From Pseudochrobactrum saccharolyticum (GTDB lineage: Bacteria; Pseudomonadota; Alphaproteobacteria; Rhizobiales; Rhizobiaceae), in assembly GCF_008801715.1 (NCBI RefSeq), contig NZ_VZPG01000005.1, positions 62,001-126,000 of the forward strand: 64,000 nucleotides of DNA, given 5' to 3'. Position 1 is the stretch's first letter, and each line of letters starts with the position of its first letter. The notes beneath the pieces were generated by a model. The model was not told where the DNA came from. It did not search any database and saw only the letters and a list, made by a program, of their open reading frames with translations. A program made the translations under genes and the position numbers. Shown piece after piece: positions 52,759-60,867 of the stretch.

Positions 52759-54411
52759 TTAGCGGAACAGGATCAGAGATTTTTCAAAGGTTGTCCACAC
52801 ACCCCAGAGTATTGGTATACCCACAGCGGCCCATGCAAGAGCAGCTTTAGCATCCAAGCCGCCTGTGCCGATGCCGAAGGAACCGCTCGGCCCTGTCGCT
52901 TCCGCTTTTGTGGCTGCTTGCAGTTTGGCAACTTCCGCATCCGACATGAACCATTTATCGCCCAGCGGTCTGATGAAGAAATTTGCAATCAGACCAAGCG
53001 CCAGCATGCCCGCCAGAATATACATCGTATAATCATAGACCTGCGCGCGCGGCACACCGGCAGCAATCTGGAACTCACGAATATAATTCACCACAACCGG
53101 CCCGACGATACCCGCCGTTGCCCATGCAGTCAGCAAACGTCCGTGGATTGCGCCCACAAATTGCGTGCCGAAAATATCCGCCAGATAGGCAGGCACAGTC
53201 GCAAAACCACCGCCATACATCGACAGGATGATACAGACCATCACCACAAACAGCGTGACCGAGCCCATATGCGCGGCTGTCGGCAGCAATGTATAAAGTG
53301 CAATGCCAAGTGCGAAAAAGGTAAAGTAAGTGGCTTTACGACCAAGGCGGTCAGACAGGGAAGCCCAGAAAAAACGGCCACCAATATTAAACAGCGAGAT
53401 CAGACCGGTAAAACCGGCTGCAATTGCAGCAATTGCAGCTTTCTGCTCTGTACTCAGTTCTGTGAAAGTCAGCCCTGCCTCACCGATCAGACGACCACCG
53501 AAAATCTCCTGCAACATTGGTGACGCCATACCGATCACACCGATACCGGCAGAGACGTTCAGGCACAGCACTGCCCAGATCAGCCAGAATTGCGGGGTCT
53601 TGTGCGCATCACGCAAATGCACATGGCGGCTGGTAATCATCGCTTTCTTAGCTTGCGGTGCCACCCAACCTTCCGGCTTCCAGCCTGCAGGCGGAATACG
53701 ATAGCCGAAGGCACCGCCCATCATGAATACGAAATAGCCTGCGGCCATCACCAGAAATGTCTGCCAGACACCAATGGAATCCGGTGTTTTGAAATGTTCC
53801 ATCAGCAGATCAGCCAGCGGCGCACCGATCATGGCACCGCCACCAAAACCCATAATCGCCATACCGGTCGCCATACCGCGGCGATCAGGGAACCATTTAA
53901 TCAATGTGGAAACCGGTGAAATATAACCAAGGCCAAGACCGATACCGCCAATGAAACCGGCACCAACCCACATCAGCCATAATTGGTGGGTCATCACGCC
54001 GAAAGCGGCAATCACCATACCGCCGCACCAGCACAGCGCGGAAACAAAACCGGCTTTGCGCGGGCCTACCCGCTCCAGCCAGCCGCCCCAGATCGCAGCG
54101 GAACAGCCGAGCAGAACAAAGAACAGCGTATAAATCCAGCCGAGATCTGCCACACGCCAGTCGCAACTGGTGGTAAACAAGGCAGTTAAAAGGCTCATAT
54201 CCGCACAGGCAGCGGCGGTTTCACCACCCAAAGCACGGCTCAGCGGCAGCCAGAACACACTGAAGCCATAGGCCATGCCGATACACAGATGTATCGCTAG
54301 CGCCGCCGGCGGCACCAGCCAGCGGTTAAATCCGGGTTTGGCGATAATCCGCTCGCGGTCGAGAATCCCCGGCCCGCTCAAACCTCCCAGGGTTTGATCT
54401 GTTGCACTCAT
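52759..54411 (-). CDS. OFA-family MFS transporter (oxalate/formate antiporter type)
   Basis: 550 residues from the ATG at 54411 (GGAGGA seven bases upstream); an earlier in-frame ATG lies in the hairpin region. Twelve membrane segments plus an extra hydrophobic C-terminal helix (ALAWAAVGIPILWGVWTTFE) are seen. OFA features include GMAYGFSVFWLPLSRALGG, WGGWLERVGPRKAGFVSALC, FPDRRGMATGMAIMGFGGGA and MYGGGFATVPAYLADIFG. It follows the formate dehydrogenase genes by 136 bases on the same strand, so formate, oxalate or another small acid is the likely cargo; other OFA members carry different monocarboxylates. Confidence 0.88.
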   Translation of the reverse strand: MSATDQTLGGLSGPGILDRERIIAKPGFNRWLVPPAALAIHLCIGMAYGFSVFWLPLSRALGGETAAACADMSLLTALFTTSCDWRVADLGWIYTLFFVLLGCSAAIWGGWLERVGPRKAGFVSALCWCGGMVIAAFGVMTHQLWLMWVGAGFIGGIGLGLGYISPVSTLIKWFPDRRGMATGMAIMGFGGGAMIGAPLADLLMEHFKTPDSIGVWQTFLVMAAGYFVFMMGGAFGYRIPPAGWKPEGWVAPQAKKAMITSRHVHLRDAHKTPQFWLIWAVLCLNVSAGIGVIGMASPMLQEIFGGRLIGEAGLTFTELSTEQKAAIAAIAAGFTGLISLFNIGGRFFWASLSDRLGRKATYFTFFALGIALYTLLPTAAHMGSVTLFVVMVCIILSMYGGGFATVPAYLADIFGTQFVGAIHGRLLTAWATAGIVGPVVVNYIREFQIAAGVPRAQVYDYTMYILAGMLALGLIANFFIRPLGDKWFMSDAEVAKLQAATKAEATGPSGSFGIGTGGLDAKAALAWAAVGIPILWGVWTTFEKSLILFR

Positions 54412-54507
54412 GTCAAAATCCTCCCTTCTGCGAACGCGCCGCAGCCTGCCCATCTCCCGTGAGCATCCCTTAATTGTCAGAATGAAATTATTTAAATGCT
54501 GAATCAT

Positions 54508-54539
54508 TTCAGCCGGATACTGGACTGTATCCGGCTGAA
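54508..54539 (-). terminator. Long perfect hairpin after fdsD
   Basis: TTCAGCCGGATAC and GTATCCGGCTGAA form a perfect 13-bp stem with a 6-base loop, 8 bases after the fdsD stop. The following minus-strand bases are ATGATTCAGC, not a T-run, so it may be a weak terminator or a 3'-end stabiliser that still lets transcription enter the transporter gene. Confidence 0.55.
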
Positions 54540-54547
54540 GTTGCGTA

Positions 54548-54778
54548 TTATGAGACCGGACGTTTAATCAGTGGCGCGGCCTCAAGCACCAGAGGATGCA
54601 GCCCCTCTCCGCCTGCATCAATCAGATTAAATAATTGCGTACGCATGCGTGGTTCCCAGAACATATTGATATGTTTGGCGACACCCGCCGCCTGATCGAT
54701 CTGCGTCTGCGAACTGAAAAATGTGGCAATCTGTGATGCCATCATCGGAATGCGGCTGTGATAAGTATGTTCACTCAT
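54548..54778 (-). CDS. fdsD: Formate dehydrogenase delta subunit (FdsD)
   Basis: 76 residues. The family pattern is clear: MASQIATFFSSQTQIDQAAGVAKHINMFWEPRMRTQL. FdsD is needed for an active NAD-dependent molybdenum formate dehydrogenase and is thought to help cofactor insertion or assembly. Its start is 3 bases after the fdsA stop. In Rhodobacter and Cupriavidus an fdsC (FdhD-like sulfurtransferase) gene lies between fdsA and fdsD; here it is missing. Confidence 0.92.
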   Translation of the reverse strand: MSEHTYHSRIPMMASQIATFFSSQTQIDQAAGVAKHINMFWEPRMRTQLFNLIDAGGEGLHPLVLEAAPLIKRPVS

Positions 54779-54781
54779 AGC

Positions 54782-57667
54782 TTAGCTCACCGTATCCAAA
54801 GCTGTTTCAATATGGCGGCTGGCATCAGAATGTTCACGATATTCCTGCTGCCATTGTGTCGGGCCGTTGGATGCGGTGATCTGCACCGCAGTTACCTTAT
54901 ATTCCGGACAGTTGGTCGCCCAGTCCGAGAAATCGGTAGTCACCACATTGGCCTGTGTCGTCGGGTGGTGGAAGGTCGTATAGACCACACCCGGTGTCAC
55001 ACGGTCTGTAACCAGCGCCCGCAAAGTGGTTTCACCGGAGCGGCTGGCGATCTTCACCCAGTCGCCGTCACGCAGACCACGCACTTCCGCATCATGCGGA
55101 TGGATTTCCAGACGGTCTTCCGCATGCCATGCCACATTTTCGGTACGGCGGGTCTGTGCACCCACATTATATTGCGAAAGAATACGTCCGGTGGTGAGCA
55201 GCAGCGGGAAGCGCGGGCCCGAACGCTCGTCAGTTGCCACATATTCCGTGCGCATGAATTTGCCTTTGCCGCGCACGAAATGGTCAATATGCATCACCGG
55301 CGTGCCGAGCGGTGCTTTGGCATTACATGGCCACTGCACGGAACCTTCACGTTCCAGCAGTTCATAGGACACATTGGCAAATGTCGGTGTGGTCATGGCG
55401 ATTTCGTCCATGATCTGCGACGGATGCGTATAGTTCCAGTTCAGCCCCATTGCACGGGCAAGGTTTTGCGTCACTTCCCAGTCAGCATAGCCGTTGGTTG
55501 GTGTCATCACCTTACGCACGCGGTTGATACGGCGTTCCGCATTGGTGAATGTGCCGTCCTTTTCAAGGAAGGTCGAACCCGGCAGGAAAACATGGGCGAA
55601 ATTGGCGGTCTCATTGAGGAACAGATCCTGCACCACCACACATTCCATGGCCTCCAGTCCGGCGGCCACATGGCGGGTATCCGGATCGGACTGCAGAATG
55701 TCCTCACCCTGAATATAGATACCCTTGAAGGTGCCTTCCACCGCCGCATCCAGCATATTCGGAATACGCAGACCCGGCTCATCCTGAAGAATTACGCCCC
55801 AGATATTTTCATAAATCTCACGGGTTGCAGGATCAGAGATATGACGATAGCCCGGCAATTCATGCGGGAATGAGCCCATATCGCAAGAGCCCTGCACGTT
55901 ATTCTGGCCACGCAGCGGGTTCACACCCACGCCCTTGCGGCCGATATTACCGGTGACCATCGCAAGATTGGCAATCGCCATCACGGTCGTGGAACCCTGA
56001 CTATGCTCGGTTACACCAAGACCATAATAGATTGCACCATTGCCGCCGGTTGCAAACAGACGGGCTGCGCCGCGCACTTCTTGTGCCGGAACACCGGTCA
56101 GCAGTTCCACAGCCTCTGGGCTGTATTGTGTCTGGGAGACAAATTCCACCCAATCGCGGAACTCTTCATTCTCGCAACGCTCGCGGATGAAAGCATCATC
56201 CTGCAGACCTTCGGTTACAATCACGTGCGCCAGCGCCGTCATGATTGCCACATTGGTGCCCGGACGCAGTGCCAGATGATGTGCCGCCTCAATATGCGGC
56301 GAACGCACCAGATCAATACGACGCGGATCAATCACAATCAACTTGGCACCTTGGCGCAAACGCTTACGCAAACGCGAGCCAAATACCGGATGGCCATCGG
56401 TCGGATTGGCACCGATCACCATCACCACATCAGTATGTTCAACACTGTCGAAATCCTGCGTCCCCGCAGAGGTACCGAAAGTCTGGTTCAGACCATAGCC
56501 GGTCGGCGAATGACAAACACGCGCACAGGTATCAACATTGTTATTGCCGAAACCCGCGCGGATCAGTTTCTGCACAAGGAAGGTTTCTTCATTGGTGCAG
56601 CGTGACGAGGTAATACCGCCGATGGAGTTGCGCCCGTACTGTGTCTGCAAGCGTTTAAACTCGCTGGCCACACGGCCATAGGCTTCTTCCCATGACACTT
56701 CGCGCCAAGGATCGGTGATCTTCTCACGGATCATCGGTTTGAGAATACGGTCTTTGTGATGGGCATAACCATAGGCAAAGCGGCCTTTAACGCAGGAGTG
56801 ACCGCGATTGGCCTTACCGTCTTTATACGGCACCATACGCACCAGTTCTTCGCCACGCATTTCCGCTTTGAAAGAACAGCCGACACCGCAATAAGCACAG
56901 GTCGTGACTTTGGAATGTTCAGGCTGACCGATTTCGATCACCGATTTTTCTGTCAGCGTCGCCGTCGGACAAGCCTGTACACAGGCACCGCAAGACACAC
57001 ATTCCGAGCCTAAGAAGCTCTCATGCATTCCCGGTGAGACGCGGGAGTTGAAACCACGTCCCTCAATGGTCAGCGCGAAAGTACCCTGCACTTCCTCACA
57101 GGCACGCACGCAGCGTGAGCAAACAATACATTTGGAAGGATCATAGGTGAAATACGGATTGCTCTCGTCTTTCGGCATCCATTTCGCATTCAGAGCACCG
57201 TCATTACGGCCTTGTTTGAACACATGGTTCGCGCCGTCCTGACCATAGCGCACATCACGCAAGCCCACGGCACCGGCCATATCCTGCAATTCGCAATCGC
57301 CATTGGCGGCACAGGTCAGACAGTCCAGCGGGTGATCGGAAATATAAAGTTCCATCACGCCTTTGCGCAAAGATTTCAGGCGTCCGGTCTGGGTATGAAC
57401 CACCTGCCCTTCCATCACCGGTGTGGTACAGGAAGACGGCGTGCCGTTACGGCCTTCAATTTCTACGAGGCACAGACGGCAGGAACCGAACGCATCCACC
57501 ATATCGGTGGCGCATAGCTTCGGGATGGCAATGCCGGCTTCCATCGAAGCCCGCATGATCGAGGTGCCTTCCGGCACAGTCACCTGATTACCGTCGATGG
57601 TCAGAGTCACCATTTTTTCCGAGCGTGAAACAGGTGTGCCGTAATCGATTTCTTTAATTAAGCTCAT
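54782..57667 (-). CDS. fdsA: NAD-dependent formate dehydrogenase alpha subunit (FdsA)
   Basis: 961 residues, no export signal. The N-terminal ~80 residues are a [2Fe-2S] ferredoxin domain, then a NuoG-like His/Cys cluster region, two [4Fe-4S] ferredoxin motifs (CIVCSRCVRACEE, CVSCGACVQACPT) and CAYCGVGC for the cluster next to the molybdopterin. The molybdenum ligand is Cys385 in ARVCHSPTGYG with the conserved His386; it is cysteine and not selenocysteine. The C-terminal part is the dinucleotide-binding domain (RTENVAWHAEDRLEIHPHDA). It oxidises formate to CO2; electrons pass to NAD via FdsB. Confidence 0.96.
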   Translation of the reverse strand: MSLIKEIDYGTPVSRSEKMVTLTIDGNQVTVPEGTSIMRASMEAGIAIPKLCATDMVDAFGSCRLCLVEIEGRNGTPSSCTTPVMEGQVVHTQTGRLKSLRKGVMELYISDHPLDCLTCAANGDCELQDMAGAVGLRDVRYGQDGANHVFKQGRNDGALNAKWMPKDESNPYFTYDPSKCIVCSRCVRACEEVQGTFALTIEGRGFNSRVSPGMHESFLGSECVSCGACVQACPTATLTEKSVIEIGQPEHSKVTTCAYCGVGCSFKAEMRGEELVRMVPYKDGKANRGHSCVKGRFAYGYAHHKDRILKPMIREKITDPWREVSWEEAYGRVASEFKRLQTQYGRNSIGGITSSRCTNEETFLVQKLIRAGFGNNNVDTCARVCHSPTGYGLNQTFGTSAGTQDFDSVEHTDVVMVIGANPTDGHPVFGSRLRKRLRQGAKLIVIDPRRIDLVRSPHIEAAHHLALRPGTNVAIMTALAHVIVTEGLQDDAFIRERCENEEFRDWVEFVSQTQYSPEAVELLTGVPAQEVRGAARLFATGGNGAIYYGLGVTEHSQGSTTVMAIANLAMVTGNIGRKGVGVNPLRGQNNVQGSCDMGSFPHELPGYRHISDPATREIYENIWGVILQDEPGLRIPNMLDAAVEGTFKGIYIQGEDILQSDPDTRHVAAGLEAMECVVVQDLFLNETANFAHVFLPGSTFLEKDGTFTNAERRINRVRKVMTPTNGYADWEVTQNLARAMGLNWNYTHPSQIMDEIAMTTPTFANVSYELLEREGSVQWPCNAKAPLGTPVMHIDHFVRGKGKFMRTEYVATDERSGPRFPLLLTTGRILSQYNVGAQTRRTENVAWHAEDRLEIHPHDAEVRGLRDGDWVKIASRSGETTLRALVTDRVTPGVVYTTFHHPTTQANVVTTDFSDWATNCPEYKVTAVQITASNGPTQWQQEYREHSDASRHIETALDTVS

Positions 57668-57679
57668 CTTCTGTCACTC

Positions 57680-59248
57680 CTATTCCGCTGCCTGCACGAA
57701 AGTCTGGCTTTCAGGGCGCGGACGAAAATCCTCTTCAAAATGCGTCAGGGCACTCATCACCGGATAAGGGGCAAAGCCGCCAAGCGCACAAAGGGAGCCG
57801 AATTTCATTGTCTGGCAAAGATCTGTCAGAACTTCGATCTGCGTCTCGGGTTCTGAACCGGCTGCAATTCTGTCGATCACTTCAACACCGCGTGTCGAGC
57901 CGATGCGGCATGGGGTGCATTTCCCGCAGGATTCAATGGCACAGAATTCCATCGCAAACCGCGCCTGTTTCAGCATATCTGCCCGATCATCAAAGACCAC
58001 CAGACCGGCATGACCGATCAGCCCGTCTTTGGCAGCAAAGGCTTCATAATCAAACGGTGTATCGAACAATGCACGCGGGAAGTAAGCACCCAGCGGTCCG
58101 CCGACCTGAACCGCCTTAACCGGACGACCACTTGCGGTACCGCCGCCGATCTCATCGACAATCTCGCCCAGTGTCAGGCCGAAAGCGGTTTCAAACAGCC
58201 CGCCATATTTAACATTACCGGCAATCTGCAACGGAATTGTACCACGGGAGCGTCCCATACCAAAATCACGGTAATAGGCAGAACCCTTGTCCATAATCAC
58301 CGGAACGGAGGCCAGTGAGATCACATTATTGATGACTGTCGGTTTGCCGAACAGGCCTTTATGGGCAGGCAATGGCGGCTTGGCACGTACCAGTCCGCGC
58401 TTACCTTCAAGGCTTTCCAGCAGAGCGGTTTCTTCACCGCAGACATAAGCACCGGCACCGGTGCGCACTTCCATATCAAAGGCGAAACGCGAGCCCATCA
58501 CTGATGCGCCGAGCACACCGGCTTTGCGGGCAATCTCGACGGCCTTTTCCATCATCGCAATCGCATGCGGATATTCGGAACGCGTATAGAGATAGCCTTT
58601 GGTCGCACCCACTGCGATACCGGCAATCGCCATACCCTCAATGAGAACGAAAGGATCACCTTCCATAATCATACGGTCGGCAAAAGTACCGCTGTCACCC
58701 TCGTCAGCATTGCAGACAATATATTTACGCGCACCTTGCGCATCGTGAACGGTTTTCCACTTGATACCGGTCGGGAAACCGGCACCGCCACGGCCGCGCA
58801 GGCCGGAATCCGTGACCTGCGCCACAATATCCGCAGGCTGCATGGCAATCGCGTTTTCCAGCCCCTTAAGCCCGTCATGAGCGCGATAATCATCCAGCGA
58901 CAAAGGATCGGTCAACCCGCAACGGGCGAAAGTCAGACGGGTTTGTTTTTTGAGAAACGGGATTTCTTCGGTCAGTCCCAGCGACAGTGGGTGGTCTTTG
59001 CCCTCAAGCAAGCCGCTGTCAAAGAGGGAAGCCACATCGGATACATCCACAGGACCATAGGCCATACGGCCTTTATCGGTCGCCACTTCAACCAGCGGCT
59101 CCAGCCAGACCATGCCACGGGAGCCATTGCGTACGAGCTTGATATCCAGACCGCGCTTTACGGCTTCACCGGCAATGGCATACGCCACTTCATCGGCACC
59201 AAGCGCCAGAGCGGCAGCGTCACATGGCACATAAATTGTTACACTCAT
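57680..59248 (-). CDS. fdsB: NAD-dependent formate dehydrogenase beta subunit (FdsB, NuoF-like)
   Basis: 522 residues. An N-terminal ~100-residue thioredoxin-like region precedes the FMN/NAD domain with GLRGRGGAGFPTGIKWK, YIVCNADEGDSGTFADR and GAYVCGEETALLESLEGKRG. The C-terminal [4Fe-4S] ligands lie in ESCGKCTPCRIGS plus a later Cys. It transfers electrons from FdsA to NAD. Its start overlaps the fdsG stop by four bases (ATGA at 59245-59248), and it is 12 bases from fdsA. Confidence 0.95.
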   Translation of the reverse strand: MSVTIYVPCDAAALALGADEVAYAIAGEAVKRGLDIKLVRNGSRGMVWLEPLVEVATDKGRMAYGPVDVSDVASLFDSGLLEGKDHPLSLGLTEEIPFLKKQTRLTFARCGLTDPLSLDDYRAHDGLKGLENAIAMQPADIVAQVTDSGLRGRGGAGFPTGIKWKTVHDAQGARKYIVCNADEGDSGTFADRMIMEGDPFVLIEGMAIAGIAVGATKGYLYTRSEYPHAIAMMEKAVEIARKAGVLGASVMGSRFAFDMEVRTGAGAYVCGEETALLESLEGKRGLVRAKPPLPAHKGLFGKPTVINNVISLASVPVIMDKGSAYYRDFGMGRSRGTIPLQIAGNVKYGGLFETAFGLTLGEIVDEIGGGTASGRPVKAVQVGGPLGAYFPRALFDTPFDYEAFAAKDGLIGHAGLVVFDDRADMLKQARFAMEFCAIESCGKCTPCRIGSTRGVEVIDRIAAGSEPETQIEVLTDLCQTMKFGSLCALGGFAPYPVMSALTHFEEDFRPRPESQTFVQAAE

Positions 59249-59757
59249 GCCCGTGCCTCCGCGATCATTCGTTCTGCCTTGCCTTCATTCAGGCGACCGA
59301 TCAGCCGGTCATCCACTTGCGCCGCAGGCGCACAGGCACACAGACCAAGACAATAAACCGCCTCAAGCGTGATTTTACCGTCGCCGGTTGTTTCACCCCA
59401 GCCGATACCGAGCAATTTTTGCACCGCTTCTGCCACGCGGTCGCCGTCCATAGACTGGCAAGCCTCAGCGCGGCACAGCCGGATCACATGGCGACCGGTC
59501 GGCGATGCGCGAAAATCGTGATAAAAAGTCATAACGCCGTGCACTTCTGCGCGCGACAGGTTCAGTGCCTCGGCAATCAGTGTCAGTGTTTCCGCCGGCA
59601 CATAGCCGAATTCTTCCTGTATGGCGTGCAAGACAGGAAGCAGCGGGCCCTCAATGGCTTTATACTCATTGATAACATCTATCGTGCGCTCGGCGACATC
59701 AGACTTTTGAGATGACGTGCCTGCGCTTCTGGTAAAAACTGAATCCGAGCCTGACAT
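59245..59757 (-). CDS. fdsG: NAD-dependent formate dehydrogenase gamma subunit (FdsG, NuoE-like)
   Basis: 170 residues from the ATG at 59757, with GGGAGG eleven bases upstream; an ATG at 59799 has no ribosome site and gives a longer, less typical N-terminus. The NuoE fold carries four [2Fe-2S] cysteines in CRAEACQSMDG and YCLGLCACAP. The alpha-helical start resembles ISEYKAIEGPLLPVLHAIQ of the family (here INEYKAIEGPLLPVLHAIQ). First gene of fdsGBA-D; the LysR gene lies 110 bases upstream on the same strand. Confidence 0.93.
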   Translation of the reverse strand: MSGSDSVFTRSAGTSSQKSDVAERTIDVINEYKAIEGPLLPVLHAIQEEFGYVPAETLTLIAEALNLSRAEVHGVMTFYHDFRASPTGRHVIRLCRAEACQSMDGDRVAEAVQKLLGIGWGETTGDGKITLEAVYCLGLCACAPAAQVDDRLIGRLNEGKAERMIAEARA

Positions 59758-59853
59758 TGACGTCAAAGCCTCCCGCAAATTTATATTTCTGTTCCCCATC
59801 TTAGAACAGATCAAAACTGCGCCCCTGATTCAATAGGGCAAAACCGTCAGTCA

Positions 59854-59868
59854 ATAGAAAAAATCTAT
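59854..59868. promoter_or_regulatory. LysR-type box upstream of fdsG, candidate FdsR site
   Basis: ATAGAAAAAATCTAT is a near-perfect palindrome (ATAGA-N5-TCTAT) with T-N11-A spacing. It overlaps the last base of the LysR gene and lies about 97-111 bp before the fdsG start, where a LysR activator would bind. Confidence 0.45.
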
Positions 59869-60767
59869 CAAGTGAGCGGCATCATAATGCGCGACAATGC
59901 TCTTGCTTCATGCAGCAAAGCCGCGATCAGCGGTGTGTGCGGTTCACGCTGTGCAGCAATCAGCCCGACACTATGGCTGGCCTGCGGTTCAACAATCGGA
60001 ATCGAGCGGATCGGCTCGCTAAAGCCCAGAATCTGGGAAAGATTGAGCGGCATAATGCTCGCCCATTTGCCTGTACGGATGTGAGAAAACAGCACAATCA
60101 TGGAATTGGATTCCAGCGTCGGCTGCACGGTTACTCCCGCCTGCGCCAGATGCTGATTGATAATCCGGCGGTTCTGCATATCGCTTGTCAGCAGACAGAG
60201 CGGCAAACTGCCGACTTCCGCCCATGTGACATTTTCACGCTCCGAAAACCGGCTGCCGACCGAGGTAATCAGCTGATAGCTCTCGCGATAAATCGGCACC
60301 GCTGTCACTTTTCCCAGCGGTTCATTGTCCAGATAGCTGATTCCGGCATCAATATCGAAATTCTCCAGCGCGGCCAGCACTTCAACAGAGGTGCGGGAAA
60401 TGATCGTAAAAGTCACATCGGGATGCTTCTCGCGAAACGGGGTTGTCAGCTGCGAGACCATCGCCAGTGCGGTGGGAATTGCCGCGATACGGATATGTCC
60501 GCCAAGGCCGAAACGCGCCGCCCGCATCTCTTCTTTCATCGTCCGTGCATCACCGACAATGCGCCTTGCCCATTCCAGCACACGCTGCCCTTCCGGTGTC
60601 AGCCCCTGAAAACGGGAGCCGCGCTGCACCAGCATCACCCCCAGCATATCTTCAAGCTGGCGGATACCGGCAGAAAGCGTTGGCTGGGTAATGCCGCAAT
60701 CTTCTGCCGCTTTGCCGAAGTGTTTTTCCCGCGCAAGCGCAATGAAATATTCCAGCTTGTCGATCAT
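59868..60767 (-). CDS. LysR-family regulator, probable activator of formate dehydrogenase (FdsR type)
   Basis: 299 residues from the ATG at 60767 (GGGGA five bases upstream). The helix-turn-helix is at residues ~1-60 with KAAEDCGITQPTLSAGIRQL. The effector domain includes ISRTSVEVLAALENFDIDAGISYLD. It is directly upstream of fdsGBA-D on the same strand, the usual position of FdsR, a CbbR-like regulator responding to formate. The alternative is control of the divergent pbpC gene, which seems less likely. Confidence 0.9.
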   Translation of the reverse strand: MIDKLEYFIALAREKHFGKAAEDCGITQPTLSAGIRQLEDMLGVMLVQRGSRFQGLTPEGQRVLEWARRIVGDARTMKEEMRAARFGLGGHIRIAAIPTALAMVSQLTTPFREKHPDVTFTIISRTSVEVLAALENFDIDAGISYLDNEPLGKVTAVPIYRESYQLITSVGSRFSERENVTWAEVGSLPLCLLTSDMQNRRIINQHLAQAGVTVQPTLESNSMIVLFSHIRTGKWASIMPLNLSQILGFSEPIRSIPIVEPQASHSVGLIAAQREPHTPLIAALLHEARALSRIMMPLT

Positions 60768-60793
60768 GGTGTTCCCCGTTATTTTCTGCCCTG

Positions 60794-60811
60794 TTATATG
60801 CAATAATATAA
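60794..60811. repeat. A/T-rich inverted repeat between lysR and pbpC
   Basis: TTATAT and ATATAA flank a 6-bp spacer in the 100-bp divergent space. It may be an autoregulatory LysR site or simply promoter A/T-richness. Confidence 0.3.
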
Positions 60812-60867
60812 GGGCGGTACAATCAACCGCTTCGAATTATGCCTGTTCATGCAGGCGGAGACAGCTT

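Noticed and set aside
54758-55873. An open frame of about 370 codons opposite fdsA
   Set aside because: Shadow of the formate dehydrogenase gene, without any domain or ribosome site.
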